From: Variovorax paradoxus
Lineage (GTDB): Bacteria > Pseudomonadota > Gammaproteobacteria > Burkholderiales > Burkholderiaceae_C
Assembly: GCF_009498455.1 (NCBI RefSeq)
Contig: NZ_CP045644.1
Coordinates: 2,421,001 to 2,485,000 of the forward strand
Direction of reading: 5' to 3'
Length of the DNA stretch: 64,000 nucleotides
This document shows, piece after piece, positions 63,012 to 64,000 of the stretch. A program made the translations under genes and the position numbers. Within the stretch, counting starts at the first letter, position 1. The number at the start of each line of letters is the position of its first letter. The notes under the pieces were generated by a model. That model saw nothing but the letters and a program-made list of their open reading frames with translations. It was not told the origin of the DNA and ran no database searches.

Positions 63012-63979
63012 CAGTGTCGGGTGTCGTGCGGGGGTAAAGCGAAATCGGGAGGGGCATCGGGCTCGTCGTCATCGTCTTCGTCGTCCTCGGGCTCGGCCCA
63101 GAACAGGCGGTCGGGCAGCACGTGGCCCATGCCGGGGCGAAAGCCCGCGTCGAGGCAGCGGTCCATGTAAGCGAGCGCTTCGCTCGTGGCGGCGACGAGG
63201 TCGGTGCCGCTGGCCAGCAGGGCCGCGAGCGCGGCCGAGAGCGTGTCGCCCGCGCCCGCGAAGACGGCTTCGAGCCGTTCGTACTTCTCGCTGGCCAGCA
63301 CCGATTGGGGCGAGGCCAGCACGTTGTCGATGAACTGGTCGGGCAGCACCATGCCGGTGACCAAGGTGTAGGGCACGCCGAACTCGCCAGCGGCCTTGGC
63401 GATGTCGCGTGCGCCGGGTGGACGCTCGCCGCTCCAGTCGGGCAGCAGCCAGCGCCACAGGGTGCTGTGGTTTCCAACCAACACCGTGGTCTGGGGCAGT
63501 ACGAGGTCGCGAAAAGCGTCGTGATAGGCCTCGATCAGGTTCTCGTCCCACCACGACAGGTTGGGCATGTAGGCCACCACGGGCACGTCGGGATAGTCGG
63601 CGGCGGTCTCGGCGATGGTGCTCAGCGCCTCCGGCGTGCCGGCAAAGCCGACCTTGATCAGCTGGACCTCGACGTCTTCGAGGATGGCGCGCGCCTGCTC
63701 GGCCACGGCCTCTTCCTCGAAGGGGAAGTGGTCGAAGATCTCGGCCGTGTCGCGGGCGTACGCGCCCGTCACCACCGGCAGGATGTGAGCGCCCACCGAT
63801 CCCATGGCCAGTGCGTCGGCGCCCAGGCCGCCGGCGCCGCTCGGATCGCTGGCATTGAACACCAGCACGCAGGGGGGATTCAGATCGCGTTCGCTCAGCG
63901 CCTCGTCGTCCTCCTGCGAGGGGTCGTTAAGATTGCCCGGTGTGCGGGCGTTCTCGTCTGGATGTAAGTAGATGGTCAT
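63011..63979 (-). CDS. thiD: Hydroxymethylpyrimidine/phosphomethylpyrimidine kinase
   Basis: 322 aa from the ATG at 63979. Ribokinase-fold ThiD motifs: [40 protein letters not shown] and [20 protein letters not shown] with the catalytic Asp. It phosphorylates HMP twice for thiamin. The first ~35 residues and the acidic C-terminal tail ([16 protein letters not shown]) are longer than in E. coli ThiD (266 aa). It precedes hemL. Confidence 0.85.
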
Positions 63980-64000
63980 ACGCCTGGCGAAATCCCCTGG

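Overview
The window is high-GC DNA from a betaproteobacterium, most likely Comamonadaceae and probably Variovorax. Evidence is the gene content and order (dusB-fis-purH, hemL/thiD, a ribose operon with rbsD and rbsK, Bug and LivK-type binding-protein genes) and a ~95-nt double-hairpin intergenic repeat that I associate from memory with Variovorax. The genus is inference; no database was searched.

Layout. (1) 0-5.1 kb: an accessory island, AT-richer by eye, of small proteins of mostly unknown function, two of them SMI1/KNR4 (immunity-type). Every intergenic gap from 0.2 to 4.4 kb carries one copy of a short hairpin repeat. It ends at a 106-aa gene with a long structured leader. (2) 5.2-14.3 kb: an EamA exporter with an AraC regulator, a deletion scar joining two 5'-truncated genes (~8.16 kb), a lysozyme-fold/LysM protein overlapping an LprI-like inhibitor gene, a nitroreductase, an intact and an internally deleted LivK-type binding protein, and an acyl-CoA ligase. 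(3) 14.5-40.0 kb: a giant BapA/LapA-type adhesin (5917 aa), an OmpA-family protein, a complete type I secretion system (ABC, HlyD, TolC) and a winged-helix protein. The adhesin and the ABC gene are preceded by the same palindrome plus -10-like module at identical spacing. (4) 40.1-48.7 kb: a tRNA (CAU), an ECF sigma factor with a membrane partner, enoyl-CoA hydratase, a DUF2325 gene with a Fur-like box, and an M61 peptidase / DsbC / UbiH-type operon, then a MOSC protein. (5) 48.7-54.9 kb: rbsBAC-R-K-D, preceded by a 20-bp LacI-type operator. (6) 55-64 kb: housekeeping genes ychF, GST, YqaA-like, dusB-fis-purH, an outer-membrane barrel, hemL and thiD.

How it works together. Region 3 is a biofilm/surface-attachment module: the adhesin is exported through ABC-HlyD-TolC, and OmpA probably anchors or stabilises the envelope around it. 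One LuxR/NarL-type regulator probably switches on both transcripts. No LapD/LapG genes are in the window. Region 1 looks like a cassette-style store of immunity-like genes. The 8.56-9.74 kb pair looks like an effector/immunity couple against peptidoglycan. The two deletions at 8.16 and 12.43 kb show local gene loss in region 2.
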